The notes below the pieces were generated by a model that ran no database searches, was not told the origin of the DNA, and was given only the letters and a program-made list of their open reading frames with translations. From SAR202 cluster bacterium (GTDB lineage Bacteria > Chloroflexota > Dehalococcoidia > SAR202 > CAJWER01), in contig JASLXL010000218.1 in NCBI GenBank assembly GCA_030740335.1, positions 1-17,186 of the forward strand: 17,186 nt of DNA, read 5' to 3'. Both the position numbers and the translations under genes were made by a program. Each line of letters begins with the position of its first letter. Position 1 is the stretch's first letter. Below are positions 1 to 6,602 of this stretch, piece by piece.

Positions 1-415
1 CAGACGGGTCGAAGCAGATCCCGCTGTTTATGACGACGAAGTGGACGCCCTCGTGGTCGAAGGAGTAGGTGTCGTCCCCGAACCGTTCGCGATACAGCGC
101 CAGCAGCGCCGGTGTTGGCGTGATACCGACATCGCAGTTTCCGGGTGCAAGGCGAAGCGGGATGTCGTCGCGGAGCATACCGCTGATGCGCCGTAGTTCG
201 TTAACTTGCGCCTGGTCGTGAGGATCCTGGACCAGGTCACCGGTGATTACGACGAAGGCGGGTTTGAGCCGATTGGCAGCCGAGATTGCTTTCTCGTAGC
301 GTACGGTCTCGTATTCAAATCCCTTGAGAGTGGACGATGAGTCTCTCCGCTTGCTGATAGAGGCGAATAGGCCTAGCTGAGGGTCGGACATCTGTATAAA
401 GAAGAATGCCACCAT
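1..415 (-). CDS. Metallophosphoesterase, CPPED1-like (3' end outside window)
   Basis: This is the N-terminal 138 codons of a calcineurin-like phosphoesterase; the rest lies beyond the left edge. The signature blocks appear in order: SDPQLG (residues 10-15, D11 and Q13), ITGDLVQD (57-64, D60), PGNCDVG (91-97), and the VVINSG strand (127-132). Use of D..Q rather than D-x-H in block 1, and the 'TPTP...YRERFG' stretch after block 3, resemble the CPPED1 subgroup. Family members are metal-dependent phosphatases or phosphodiesterases; the substrate here is unknown. The third block normally reads GNHD, but residue 94 is Cys (codon 134-136), which should weaken or change catalysis. A GAGGAGG Shine-Dalgarno (419-425) lies only 3 bases before ATG 415, so the next codon (GTG 412) or ATG 391 could be the true start. 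It is divergent from the M16 protease gene. Confidence 0.85.
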   Translation of the reverse strand, partial: MVAFFFIQMSDPQLGLFASISKRRDSSSTLKGFEYETVRYEKAISAANRLKPAFVVITGDLVQDPHDQAQVNELRRISGMLRDDIPLRLAPGNCDVGITPTPALLALYRERFGDDTYSFDHEGVHFVVINSGICFDPS

Positions 416-453
416 AGGCCTCCTCACGGGATTACTACAAGGGACCAATCTGT

Positions 454-482
454 TTGACCTGATCCAGGCCGTATCCTATCAT
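454..482 (+). promoter_or_regulatory. Sigma-70-type promoter for the M16 protease gene, likely leaderless
   Basis: TTGACC (454-459) and TATCAT (477-482) are separated by exactly 17 bases. Transcription would start about 7 bases after the -10 box, at or next to the ATG at 489. No Shine-Dalgarno precedes that ATG, which fits a leaderless transcript. The match is by eye only. Confidence 0.5.
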
Positions 483-488
483 CGAACG

Positions 489-1781
489 ATGATCACAGAA
501 ACAAAAGATACAGCCGAGTTTAGCCGAAAGACAACCCTCGAAGGCGGGATGCGCGTGCTCACCAGCAACATCCCTCACGCGCGGTCCGTGAGCGTCAGCA
601 TATTCGCAGGCGTGGGGTCGAGGTACGAGCCGTTGGAGCTGGCCGGCATATCCCACGTCGTGGAGCATCTTCTGTTCAAGGGTACCGATCGGCGCCCTGC
701 CCCTGAACAGATCAGCGGCACCGTTGAGGGTGTGGGCGGGTACATGAACGCCGGCACTGAGCAGGAGTTGACGGTGTACTGGTGCAAGGTAGCTCTACAG
801 TACATGGGTGACGTACTGGACCTGCTATTCGACATGGTGCGCAACTCGCTCGTCGATCCGAAAGAGGTGAAGCGCGAGAAGCTCGTCGTCGTCGAAGAAC
901 TGAACATGATCAACGACTTCCCCAACCAGAAGGTCGAGGCCATCATCGATGAGATGTTGTGGCCGGACCATCCCCTGGGACGCGACATTGGTGGGACAAA
1001 GGACTCGGTCATGGCGATGACCCGCGAGACCGTGTTGGGTCACCTGGAGCAGTACTACTCTCTTACGAACATGGTCGTCAGCGTGGCCGGCAACGTCGAC
1101 CACGACGAGGTGGTCGAGCAGGTGGCGTCGATGTGCGAGGGCTGGGTGTCGGTCGATATTCCGAGCTGGACGCCTTTCATCAATGAGCAGGACTCACCAC
1201 AGTTTGGGATGGAAACTCGCAAGACCGAGCAGTCGCACCTAGCGATCGCACTGCCCGGCGTGTCGAGTACTCACCCGGACCGCTATGCCCTCGACCTGCT
1301 GAGCGTGGTGCTAGGGGAGGGGATGAGCAGCCGCCTGTTCGTCGAGGTGCGGGAGAAGCGTGGGTTGGCCTACGATATCCACAGCGCAACGGGCCACTTC
1401 CTGGACTGCGGAGTACTGTCCATAGGCGCTGGAGTGGATCCGAAGCGCGTTCACGAGGCTGTCGAGACTATTTTGTCCGAGGTCGCGCGACTGCGGGAGG
1501 GCGTGCCAGAAGAGGAACTGGAGAAGGCCAAGCGCCTGAGTACAGGGACGATGCTGCTGCGGATGGAGGACACAAGGTCCGTGTCGAGTTGGATGGGTGG
1601 TCAGGAACTGCTGCTGGGCAATGTCCTGGGGGTCGACGAGGTGGTTGAGAGCATCGAGGCCGTAACGACTGACGACCTGAAGAGAGTCGCCGGGGGTCTG
1701 CTGGTCACCGAAAAGCTAAATATGGCCGTGGTAGGGCCGTCGCGCGGCGCCGCACGCTTCCAGCGCCTGCTGAAGTTGTAG
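489..1781 (+). CDS. M16 family zinc metallopeptidase (processing-peptidase-like)
   Basis: This 430-residue protein has the full two-domain layout of single-chain M16B peptidases. The inverted zinc motif HxxEH is HVVEH at residues 56-60, where E59 is the catalytic base. The third ligand is expected about 76 residues later, within VVVEELN (133-139, probably E136). The C-terminal domain carries VREKRGLAYD, matching the conserved Arg/Tyr substrate-binding segment. All active-site elements are present, so it should be an active peptidase of oligopeptides or presequence-like substrates, probably cytoplasmic since no signal peptide is visible. The ATG at 489 is preferred because the usual first strand (TTLEGGMRVLT) follows closely; ATG 549 (codon 21) would remove it. 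It is transcribed alone from its own promoter and converges on a decayed methyltransferase gene. Confidence 0.93.
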   Translation: MITETKDTAEFSRKTTLEGGMRVLTSNIPHARSVSVSIFAGVGSRYEPLELAGISHVVEHLLFKGTDRRPAPEQISGTVEGVGGYMNAGTEQELTVYWCKVALQYMGDVLDLLFDMVRNSLVDPKEVKREKLVVVEELNMINDFPNQKVEAIIDEMLWPDHPLGRDIGGTKDSVMAMTRETVLGHLEQYYSLTNMVVSVAGNVDHDEVVEQVASMCEGWVSVDIPSWTPFINEQDSPQFGMETRKTEQSHLAIALPGVSSTHPDRYALDLLSVVLGEGMSSRLFVEVREKRGLAYDIHSATGHFLDCGVLSIGAGVDPKRVHEAVETILSEVARLREGVPEEELEKAKRLSTGTMLLRMEDTRSVSSWMGGQELLLGNVLGVDEVVESIEAVTTDDLKRVAGGLLVTEKLNMAVVGPSRGAARFQRLLKL

Positions 1782-2563
1782 GAGCCACACCTTCATCCAG
1801 AGCGAAGTGAAACCGTCCGGCAGGTCGGCGAGTGCCCCTTCTGTTTCCCGTTGAGACTCTTCGATCCTCTCTAGCCGGAAACTCGCCGAAATGGCCGCGT
1901 TCATGATCTCGGCTAGTGTGTGGTGGAACTCTACAGTTGGCTTGCTCTGCCCCCACCCGCCATGCTGGCGAGCAAGTTTGATTCCGTCGAATTCCCTGTG
2001 GTCAGGAGCTAGATCGTTGTAGTTCCGCTGAGGGACAATGCGCCCATCTATGTCTTCCAAACAATACGTCACGGGATGCCACGCATCTATCAGCAGCTTC
2101 CAGACCGGACGAAGCACCCGGTATCAGTTCTCGCAGGCCAGGTGGACATCCTCAGATCACATTAGGTAGCTGGCATACACGATGTCGAAGCTCTTCTCAG
2201 CGATCGAATCCAGGGTCTGGGAGTCGGTGACCTAACAAGGTCACCGACAGACCGATGAACTCGGCGTTCTCCCGTGCGATCTCGATGGCTACGGGGCTGA
2301 TATCACAGGCCGTCACATCGCGGCGCCCAGGTTCGCCTAGAAAAAGGCCTGTGTCGCGTCACAGGCGCAGCAGATGTCCAGCAGTTTCTGTCTCCGCCAA
2401 CGTCTCCCACGATTTCGGTCACCATGGGGTTCAATATCATGGCTCCCTCCGCGAAATCCTTGTGGAAATCGGGGTTTACTTGCAGAGGGAATTCCATGTA
2501 GTCGGGATCGTAGGCATCCCATGCACTGCGTACCAACTCCAGCCTGTCGAACTTGTCGTTCAT
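1716..2563 (-). pseudogene. Decayed class I SAM-dependent methyltransferase
   Basis: The gene is readable as one methyltransferase only by switching frames. The N-terminus (MNDKFDRLELVRSAWDAY, from ATG 2563) is followed in a second frame by the SAM-binding motif LLDICCACDATQAF near 2345-2395. A third frame gives VTACDISPVAIEIAREN, and further on FDIVYASYL, VLRPVWKLLIDAWHP and the C-terminal FHHTLAEIMNAAI. Frame changes fall near 2395, 2335 and 2235. Two in-frame TGA codons (2157-2159 and 2124-2126) occupy places where related proteins usually have Trp. The last open stretch runs past the convergent M16 stop at 1781, so the original 3' end is uncertain. Neighbouring genes end in TGA and use TGG for Trp, so recoding is unlikely. 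It lies 25 bases downstream of the CMD-family gene and was probably its operon partner. Confidence 0.85.
2223..2248. repeat. Perfect 10-bp inverted repeat inside the methyltransferase pseudogene
   Basis: GTCGGTGACC (2223-2232) and GGTCACCGAC (2239-2248) are exact reverse complements with the 6-base loop TAACAA. It sits exactly where the methyltransferase reading frame breaks, so it may mark a small templated insertion or slippage event. No mobile element is recognisable around it. Confidence 0.6.
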
Positions 2564-2588
2564 TCGGTTGCTACGTCGTTGGTGTTTC

Positions 2589-3131
2589 TCACCAGGTACT
2601 GGCGACACCCTCGTCCAGCTCAATGTCCAGCGTCGCGATGACGCGGGCCAGCATGGAGTAGTAGCCGATGATCACGATCAACTCGACTGTGCCGGCCGGC
2701 CCGAGCAGGTGCTCGATTGCCTGGTGGGTCCGGTCGGTGAGGGCGGTGCCTCGGGTTAGCTCCTTCGCAGCCTGGACGAAGACTCCTTCTTTGGGTGGCA
2801 GACCCATCGGCGCTTTGCCCCTTCGGACGGACTCGATGACCGCGTCGCGGACCCCGGCCTCTCTGGCCGCCGGCTCGTGGTGGGCCCACTCGTACTCGGC
2901 CCCCAGCTCCCGGGCTGTCGCCAGGATCGCCGTTTCACGCACAGCCGGGTCGAGCTTGGAGTTGTAGCGGATATACTCTCCCAGGCCCGCCACGGCACTG
3001 GCTGTGTCGGGGCTGTTCAGGAGTGCACGGAAGACGTTTAGGGCCCTGCCGCGGGTTCCGGCGATCTTGTCAAACACCTGCTGTCCTACTTCTGACAGGT
3101 CCTCTCTCGACTTCAGGGGTACTTTTGCCAA
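2589..3131 (-). CDS. Carboxymuconolactone decarboxylase (CMD) family protein
   Basis: This is a 180-residue all-helical protein. The core is the CMD/AhpD-like segment VRETAILATARELGAEYEWAHHE (about residues 64-86), followed by AREAGV and a second helical half. There is no cysteine in the protein, so it cannot be an AhpD-type peroxidase using a CxxC pair. Family members include carboxymuconolactone decarboxylases and many proteins of unknown role, so the substrate is undetermined. The start is TTG at 3131 with an AAAGGAG Shine-Dalgarno (3139-3145) 7 bases upstream. The next ORF downstream is a wrecked methyltransferase, so any joint pathway has probably been lost. thiL lies upstream on the same strand with a 62-base gap. 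Confidence 0.85.
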   Translation of the reverse strand: MAKVPLKSREDLSEVGQQVFDKIAGTRGRALNVFRALLNSPDTASAVAGLGEYIRYNSKLDPAVRETAILATARELGAEYEWAHHEPAAREAGVRDAVIESVRRGKAPMGLPPKEGVFVQAAKELTRGTALTDRTHQAIEHLLGPAGTVELIVIIGYYSMLARVIATLDIELDEGVASTW

Positions 3132-3193
3132 TGAATGGCTCCTTTCAATATGGAGACCGGGAATTAATGGATGAGACTTCCCGTATGGGGAAT

Positions 3194-4201
3194 CTATTTG
3201 AAGTGGTCCCAGCCTCCACGACCAACTGAAATTTTGTCGCCGTCGCCGTTCAAGACTCGAACACCGCTGCCCTCGCGCACCTGGCCAATCGAGGTCACTG
3301 TTGCGTCTAACTTCCTCGCGGCCTCCGCCACCGTCTCGGCCGGGGCCGCGAACGCCAGCTCGTAATCCTCGCCGCCCGACAGGGCCAGATCGAGCCAGTC
3401 GTCGGGAAATGCGCGCTTTAGCCGGTCGTCAACCGGGACCTGGTCGGTCCGCAGGTCGGCGCCCACGCCGCTGGCTGCGCAAAACTTGCCGAGGTCATCC
3501 ACGAGGCCGTCACTGATATCGATTGCAGCCGATACCCCTATAGCCCTCAAGGCGTAGCCTTCGGACACCCTCGGCGAAGGACGGTTGTGGGCATTGCGCA
3601 GGAACGCTTCAGACTTGCCGTCTGCGACAAGGCCCTCTCTAAGGCTCCGCAGCCCGCCCGAGGACGACCCGAGTCTCCCAGTTACCGCAATGATATCGCC
3701 CGGCTTGGCCGCATCGCGGGTCAGGAGTGGTCCTTCGCCACCCGCGCTTCCGGTCATGGCCACCGTGACGAAGAACGTGGTGGAGCGGACGACATCGCCG
3801 CCGACAACCGCGCCGCCATTCTCTGCACAGGCAGAAGCTATGCCACGGTACATCTGCTCCAGACCCTTGATGGGCAGGTCGTCGCGAAGGCCGAGGCTTA
3901 CGACGGCGTACATTGGTATGCAGCCCATGGCTGCGACGTCGCTCTGGTTGGTGGACATCAGCTTCCAGCCCAGGGCCTCCCAGCCCGTCCAGTCCAGGGA
4001 GAAATGCACCCCTTCGACCATCGTGTCGGTGGTGAGGACCGTAGCTGAGTCGGAGCCCCGCCAGGCAGCCGCGTCATCACCAATCGAGAGTAAAAGGTCG
4101 CCGCTTGCCGTTGGGTTGTGCTCAGCACCCAAAGCGCTGGCCAGTAGGCCTATGAGTTGGAACTCGCCAAGGTCCTTTACAAACAATTTACGTGGACTCA
4201 T
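3194..4201 (-). CDS. thiL: Thiamine-monophosphate kinase ThiL
   Basis: ThiL phosphorylates thiamine monophosphate with ATP to give thiamine diphosphate, the last step of cofactor synthesis. The 335-residue length is typical. Diagnostic motifs of the ThiL/PurM fold are present: LSIGDDAA (38-45, metal-binding D42 and D43), TTDTMVEGVHF (57-67), VGGDVVRS (133-140), DISDGLVDDL (228-237) and SGGEDYELAF (275-284). ATG 4201 has a GAGG Shine-Dalgarno (4209-4212) 7 bases upstream. No other thiamine gene is nearby and I see no THI-box-like leader in the 227 bases upstream. It is divergent from infC. Confidence 0.95.
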   Translation of the reverse strand: MSPRKLFVKDLGEFQLIGLLASALGAEHNPTASGDLLLSIGDDAAAWRGSDSATVLTTDTMVEGVHFSLDWTGWEALGWKLMSTNQSDVAAMGCIPMYAVVSLGLRDDLPIKGLEQMYRGIASACAENGGAVVGGDVVRSTTFFVTVAMTGSAGGEGPLLTRDAAKPGDIIAVTGRLGSSSGGLRSLREGLVADGKSEAFLRNAHNRPSPRVSEGYALRAIGVSAAIDISDGLVDDLGKFCAASGVGADLRTDQVPVDDRLKRAFPDDWLDLALSGGEDYELAFAAPAETVAEAARKLDATVTSIGQVREGSGVRVLNGDGDKISVGRGGWDHFK

Positions 4202-4347
4202 AGTGGTGCCTCACCACGCCTAGATCAGTCGCTGTTCGCATTGCACATCATGAAGGATTGACGGTGGTAAACTTCTCGGCGACGGTCGCTGCCCGGTCGA
4301 AAAGCCCGCGAGGGCCGTATACTGCGGCGAAACGGGTGCATCCATTG

Positions 4348-4377
4348 TTGCTCCGGCATGGTACCATATGCTATATT
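4348..4377 (+). promoter_or_regulatory. Candidate extended -10 promoter for infC-rpmI-rplT
   Basis: TATATT (4372-4377) is preceded by TGC, giving an extended -10 element. A weak TTGCTC (4348-4353) lies 18 bases upstream. Transcription would start near 4384, leaving about 45 bases before infC. I see no further gene in the 4202-4428 intergenic stretch, and no clear L20-binding or attenuator hairpin. Confidence 0.4.
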
Positions 4378-4428
4378 CAGTAGTGGTTTTCGATTGGTTG
4401 AACGGTAAACGAAACGAGGGGTCGAGGC

Positions 4429-4986
4429 ATACCTAAAGAATATCGGGTAAACGCACGAATACGCATCCCAGAGGTTAGGCTCGTGGACGAGGACGGCAAG
4501 CAGCTTGGGGTGATGCCCACACGCTCGGCCATCGATCTTGCTGAAGAGCGAGGCTTGGACTTGGTGGAGGTTGCGCCCGCGGCCCGCCCGCCCGTGTGCC
4601 GGATTATGGACTACGGGAAGTTCAAGTACGAGGCCACTCGTCGGGAACGTGATGCTCGTAAGGAGAACAAGGCCCGCGGAGCGAACAACGAGCTGCGAGA
4701 GGTTAGGTTCAAGACTCGTATCGGGGAGCACGACCGAAACGCCAAGACCCGGCTTGTCAGGCGGCTGCTGGATCAGGGGGCGAAGGTTAAGGTAAGCGTT
4801 ATGTTTCGGGGCCGGGAGATCACCCACCCCGATGTTGGGATGAAGGTCTTGAAGCTCGTAGCGGAGGACCTGAAAGAAGACGCGCGCATGGAAAAGAATC
4901 CGTCCTTCGAGGGACGCTTTTTGACCATGACGCTGACCCCAAACCCGTCGGCGAAGAAGAAGGAGCCCACAGTTGCCGAAGCTTAA
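4429..4986 (+). CDS. infC: Translation initiation factor IF-3, non-AUG (AUA) start
   Basis: IF-3 binds the 30S subunit, keeps it free of 50S and checks start-codon pairing. The N-domain begins KEYRVNARIRIPEVRL and continues to the linker with VCRIMDYGKFKYE; the C-domain follows (EVRFKTRIGEHD, FRGREITHP, and the terminal FEGRFLTMTL). No ATG, GTG or TTG can supply the whole N-domain: the frame is closed by TGA at 4399-4401, and the first standard start, GTG 4483, would delete about 18 conserved residues. The best start is ATA at 4429, with GAGGGG (4416-4421) 7 bases upstream, giving 185 residues. infC uses rare starts (AUU in E. coli) as part of IF-3 autoregulation. Its 3' end overlaps rpmI by 14 bases. 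Confidence 0.93.
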   Translation: MPKEYRVNARIRIPEVRLVDEDGKQLGVMPTRSAIDLAEERGLDLVEVAPAARPPVCRIMDYGKFKYEATRRERDARKENKARGANNELREVRFKTRIGEHDRNAKTRLVRRLLDQGAKVKVSVMFRGREITHPDVGMKVLKLVAEDLKEDARMEKNPSFEGRFLTMTLTPNPSAKKKEPTVAEA

Positions 4987-5179
4987 GACACACAAGGGCG
5001 CAGCAGCTCGATTTCGGGTGACCGGAACCGGCAAGGTTCGCCGCATGAAGCGTCACCAGAGCCACCTGCGACGCAAAAAGCCCAAGAGCGTTAGGCGGCT
5101 CTACAAGAAGGTCCTAGAAGTGAGCAAGGGCACCGAGGGTCATCTCAAAAAGCTGCTGCCCTACGGCCCGCCCAGATAG
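4973..5179 (+). CDS. rpmI: Large ribosomal subunit protein bL35
   Basis: This 68-residue, strongly basic protein opens with the family signature PKLKTHKGAAARFRVTGTGK and continues with the MKRHQSHLRRKKPK segment. It is a component of the 50S subunit. The start is TTG at 4973, inside the end of infC, with AAGGAG (4960-4965) exactly 7 bases upstream. The 14-base overlap with infC in another frame suggests translational coupling. The order infC-rpmI-rplT is the standard bacterial operon. Confidence 0.95.
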   Translation: MPKLKTHKGAAARFRVTGTGKVRRMKRHQSHLRRKKPKSVRRLYKKVLEVSKGTEGHLKKLLPYGPPR

Positions 5180-5223
5180 TTCCGCATACCCTGACGAATT
5201 TCACCGATCACTAGGAGACGACC

Positions 5224-5589
5224 GTGACTAGAGTTGCAACAGGCATCGTCCGGAGACGGCGTCACAAAAAGCTCCTGAAGCAGACCAGGGGCCACAAGGG
5301 AGTCAGGCGCACGCTGTATAGGCGTGCCCACGAGTCGCTTATCCACGCTTTGCAGTACTCGTATGCTCATCGAAAGAAGAAGAAGGGCGACATGCGGCGT
5401 CTGTGGACCATTCGCATAAATGCTGGCGCACGGGCTAACGATTTTACGTACAGCAAGCTAGTCCACGGACTGAAGCTGGGCGGCATTGAGGTCGACCGCA
5501 AGATGCTCGCCGACCTGGCCGTTCGGGACCCGGATGTCTTTGCAGAGGTGGTGAACAAGGCAAAAGAGTATCTGGAAGCCGCTGCCTGA
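5224..5589 (+). CDS. rplT: Large ribosomal subunit protein bL20
   Basis: bL20 is an early-assembly 23S rRNA-binding protein and, in several bacteria, a repressor of its own operon. The 121-residue length is normal. Conserved features are the basic N-terminal extension (RRRRHKKLLKQTRGHKG), then RRLWTIRINAGAR and the LKLGGIEVDRKMLADLAV segment of the globular domain. The start is GTG 5224 with AGGAG (5213-5217) 6 bases upstream. The gap after rpmI is 44 bases. A strong hairpin terminator follows 18 bases after the TGA stop. Confidence 0.96.
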   Translation: MTRVATGIVRRRRHKKLLKQTRGHKGVRRTLYRRAHESLIHALQYSYAHRKKKKGDMRRLWTIRINAGARANDFTYSKLVHGLKLGGIEVDRKMLADLAVRDPDVFAEVVNKAKEYLEAAA

Positions 5590-5607
5590 GACCACGTCGA
5601 CTAGGTT

Positions 5608-5661
5608 AAAACACACTCGGAGCAAGTCCCCGGCTAGAGGGACTCGCTCCGAGTGTGTTTT
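5608..5661 (+). terminator. Long intrinsic terminator after rplT
   Basis: A perfect 16-bp stem pairs AAAACACACTCGGAGC (5608-5623) with 5646-5661. One mismatch (5624/5645) separates it from an inner 6-bp stem (AGTCCC 5625-5630 with GGGACT 5639-5644) and an 8-base loop. The stem has A-run/T-run ends, so it could stop transcription in both directions, as a canonical terminator would. It separates the translation operon from purN. Confidence 0.9.
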
Positions 5662-5702
5662 GGAGTGCTGAGTTGCAAAATTACCGTCTTTCGCCATGTA
5701 AG

Positions 5703-5731
5703 ACTCCCTTCCCTGCAAAAGAAAAGGGAGT
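5703..5731 (+). promoter_or_regulatory. Leader hairpin that would mask a Shine-Dalgarno upstream of purN
   Basis: ACTCCCTT (5703-5710) pairs perfectly with AAGGGAGT (5724-5731) across a 13-base loop. The right arm contains AAGGGAG, a good Shine-Dalgarno placed 4 bases before ATG 5735. The fold would therefore hide the start of a 13-codon ORF. A second small palindrome (CCCGG...CCGGG, 5750-5765) lies inside that ORF. A regulatory role is inference. Confidence 0.35.
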
Positions 5732-5734
5732 AAC

Positions 5735-5776
5735 ATGTATCGCAGAACACCCGGTGAATTCCGGGAGAAGCAGTAG
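5735..5776 (+). CDS. Possible 13-residue leader peptide upstream of purN
   Basis: A short ORF encodes MYRRTPGEFREKQ and ends in TAG, 12 bases before the purN ATG. It has a better Shine-Dalgarno (AAGGGAG, 5724-5730) than purN itself, which shows none. It could be a translated leader coupling ribosomes to purN, or chance. I know no family for it. Its arm-embedded Shine-Dalgarno is the main reason to list it. Confidence 0.25.
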   Translation: MYRRTPGEFREKQ

Positions 5777-5788
5777 AGGCCTGTCGGC

Positions 5789-6412
5789 ATGCCCCTCCCG
5801 TCCCAAACACGGCCCGTGCTGCGCCTGGGCTTCTTGGCCTCCCACGGTGGCAGTAACATGCAGGCCATTCTAGACGCTTGCAAGGATGGCCGTCTGACGG
5901 CTGAGCCGGAGGTTGTTATTAGCAATAACTCCGGCTCCCACGCGCTTGAGCGGGCGCGGCGTGCGGGAGTCCCCGCGTATCACCTCAGCGGCAAGACACA
6001 CCCCAAATTAGATGACCTGGACGCAGCCATCCTAGATGTGCTCCATCGGCACGAGGTCAACCTGGTCATCCTGGCCGGATACATGCGACTACTTGGCCCG
6101 AAGACGATCGCTACCTACCAACGCAGGATATTGAATATCCATCCGGCCCTGCTGCCGAGCTTCGGCGGAAAGGGCTTCTACGGCCCCGCCGTTCACGAAG
6201 CCGTACTAGCTGCTGGTGACAGCGTAACGGGTGTTACCATACATGTTGTCGATGAGAAGTTCGACCGCGGCCCCATCCTGGCGCAGGTCACAGTGCCGGT
6301 CGAGAAAAACGACACCACGGAGTCGCTGGCTGGCAGAGTCCTAGCACAGGAGCACCTGCTATTCGTCGAGACCCTGCAGCAGATCGAGAGAGGCGAGCTA
6401 GAGTTGCCCTGA
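5789..6412 (+). CDS. purN: Phosphoribosylglycinamide formyltransferase (GART) PurN
   Basis: PurN transfers a formyl group from 10-formyl-tetrahydrofolate to GAR, the third step of de novo purine synthesis. The 207-residue length is typical. The phosphate-binding loop SHGGSNMQAI is at residues 18-27. The catalytic triad is present as N117, H119 (in NIHPALLPSF) and D155 (in HVVDEKFDRGP), with the same spacing as N106/H108/D144 of the E. coli enzyme. The 'FGGKGFYGPAVHEAVL' segment is also conserved. No Shine-Dalgarno lies before ATG 5789; GTG 5816 is a possible alternative start. The gene is isolated from other purine genes. It follows the rplT terminator and a structured leader. Confidence 0.95.
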   Translation: MPLPSQTRPVLRLGFLASHGGSNMQAILDACKDGRLTAEPEVVISNNSGSHALERARRAGVPAYHLSGKTHPKLDDLDAAILDVLHRHEVNLVILAGYMRLLGPKTIATYQRRILNIHPALLPSFGGKGFYGPAVHEAVLAAGDSVTGVTIHVVDEKFDRGPILAQVTVPVEKNDTTESLAGRVLAQEHLLFVETLQQIERGELELP

Positions 6413-6463
6413 GTGGTCCTCACTCTTGCCGAGGTCGATCGCCCAGAGGCGGGATCATATCGA

Positions 6464-6495
6464 GTTGGTGATGCACGCAGGCTTGCGTCACCAAC
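6464..6495 (+). terminator. Hairpin downstream of purN
   Basis: GTTGGTGA (6464-6471) pairs with TCACCAAC (6488-6495). The stem extends by four further pairs, one a G-T wobble, giving about 12 bp around an 8-base loop. It lies 51 bases after the purN stop and before the next gene. No clean T-run follows, so it is a weak or factor-assisted terminator candidate. I see nothing else in 6413-6602. Confidence 0.45.
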
Positions 6496-6602
6496 GTACG
6501 TTTCGCACGCATCACAGTCGAGTCGGCCATCTGAGGTTGGGCGGTGTGCAGCTGTAGATGCAGGCCTGTGATCCGCGTTCCCTGTCTTGTGAGGGACAGC
6601 CA

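Noticed and set aside
2124..2159. Reading TGA as Trp in the methyltransferase, as in an alternative genetic code
   Set aside because: Intact genes nearby (rplT, purN, the CMD gene) end in TGA, TGG is used for Trp throughout, and the gene also has frameshifts that recoding cannot explain.
3178..3192. Small palindrome TTCCC-GTATG-GGGAA after thiL as a terminator
   Set aside because: The stem is only 5 bp and no T-run follows on the minus strand; too weak to call.
3585..4223. Plus-strand open frame of about 212 codons opposite thiL
   Set aside because: thiL carries every family motif; the opposite frame has low-complexity Pro/Arg/Ser-rich translation and no motif.
4225..5046. Long antisense open frame (273 codons) opposite infC-rpmI
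   Set aside because: It lies on the complement of three well-supported translation genes and has no recognisable motif; GC-rich coding DNA often leaves the opposite strand open.
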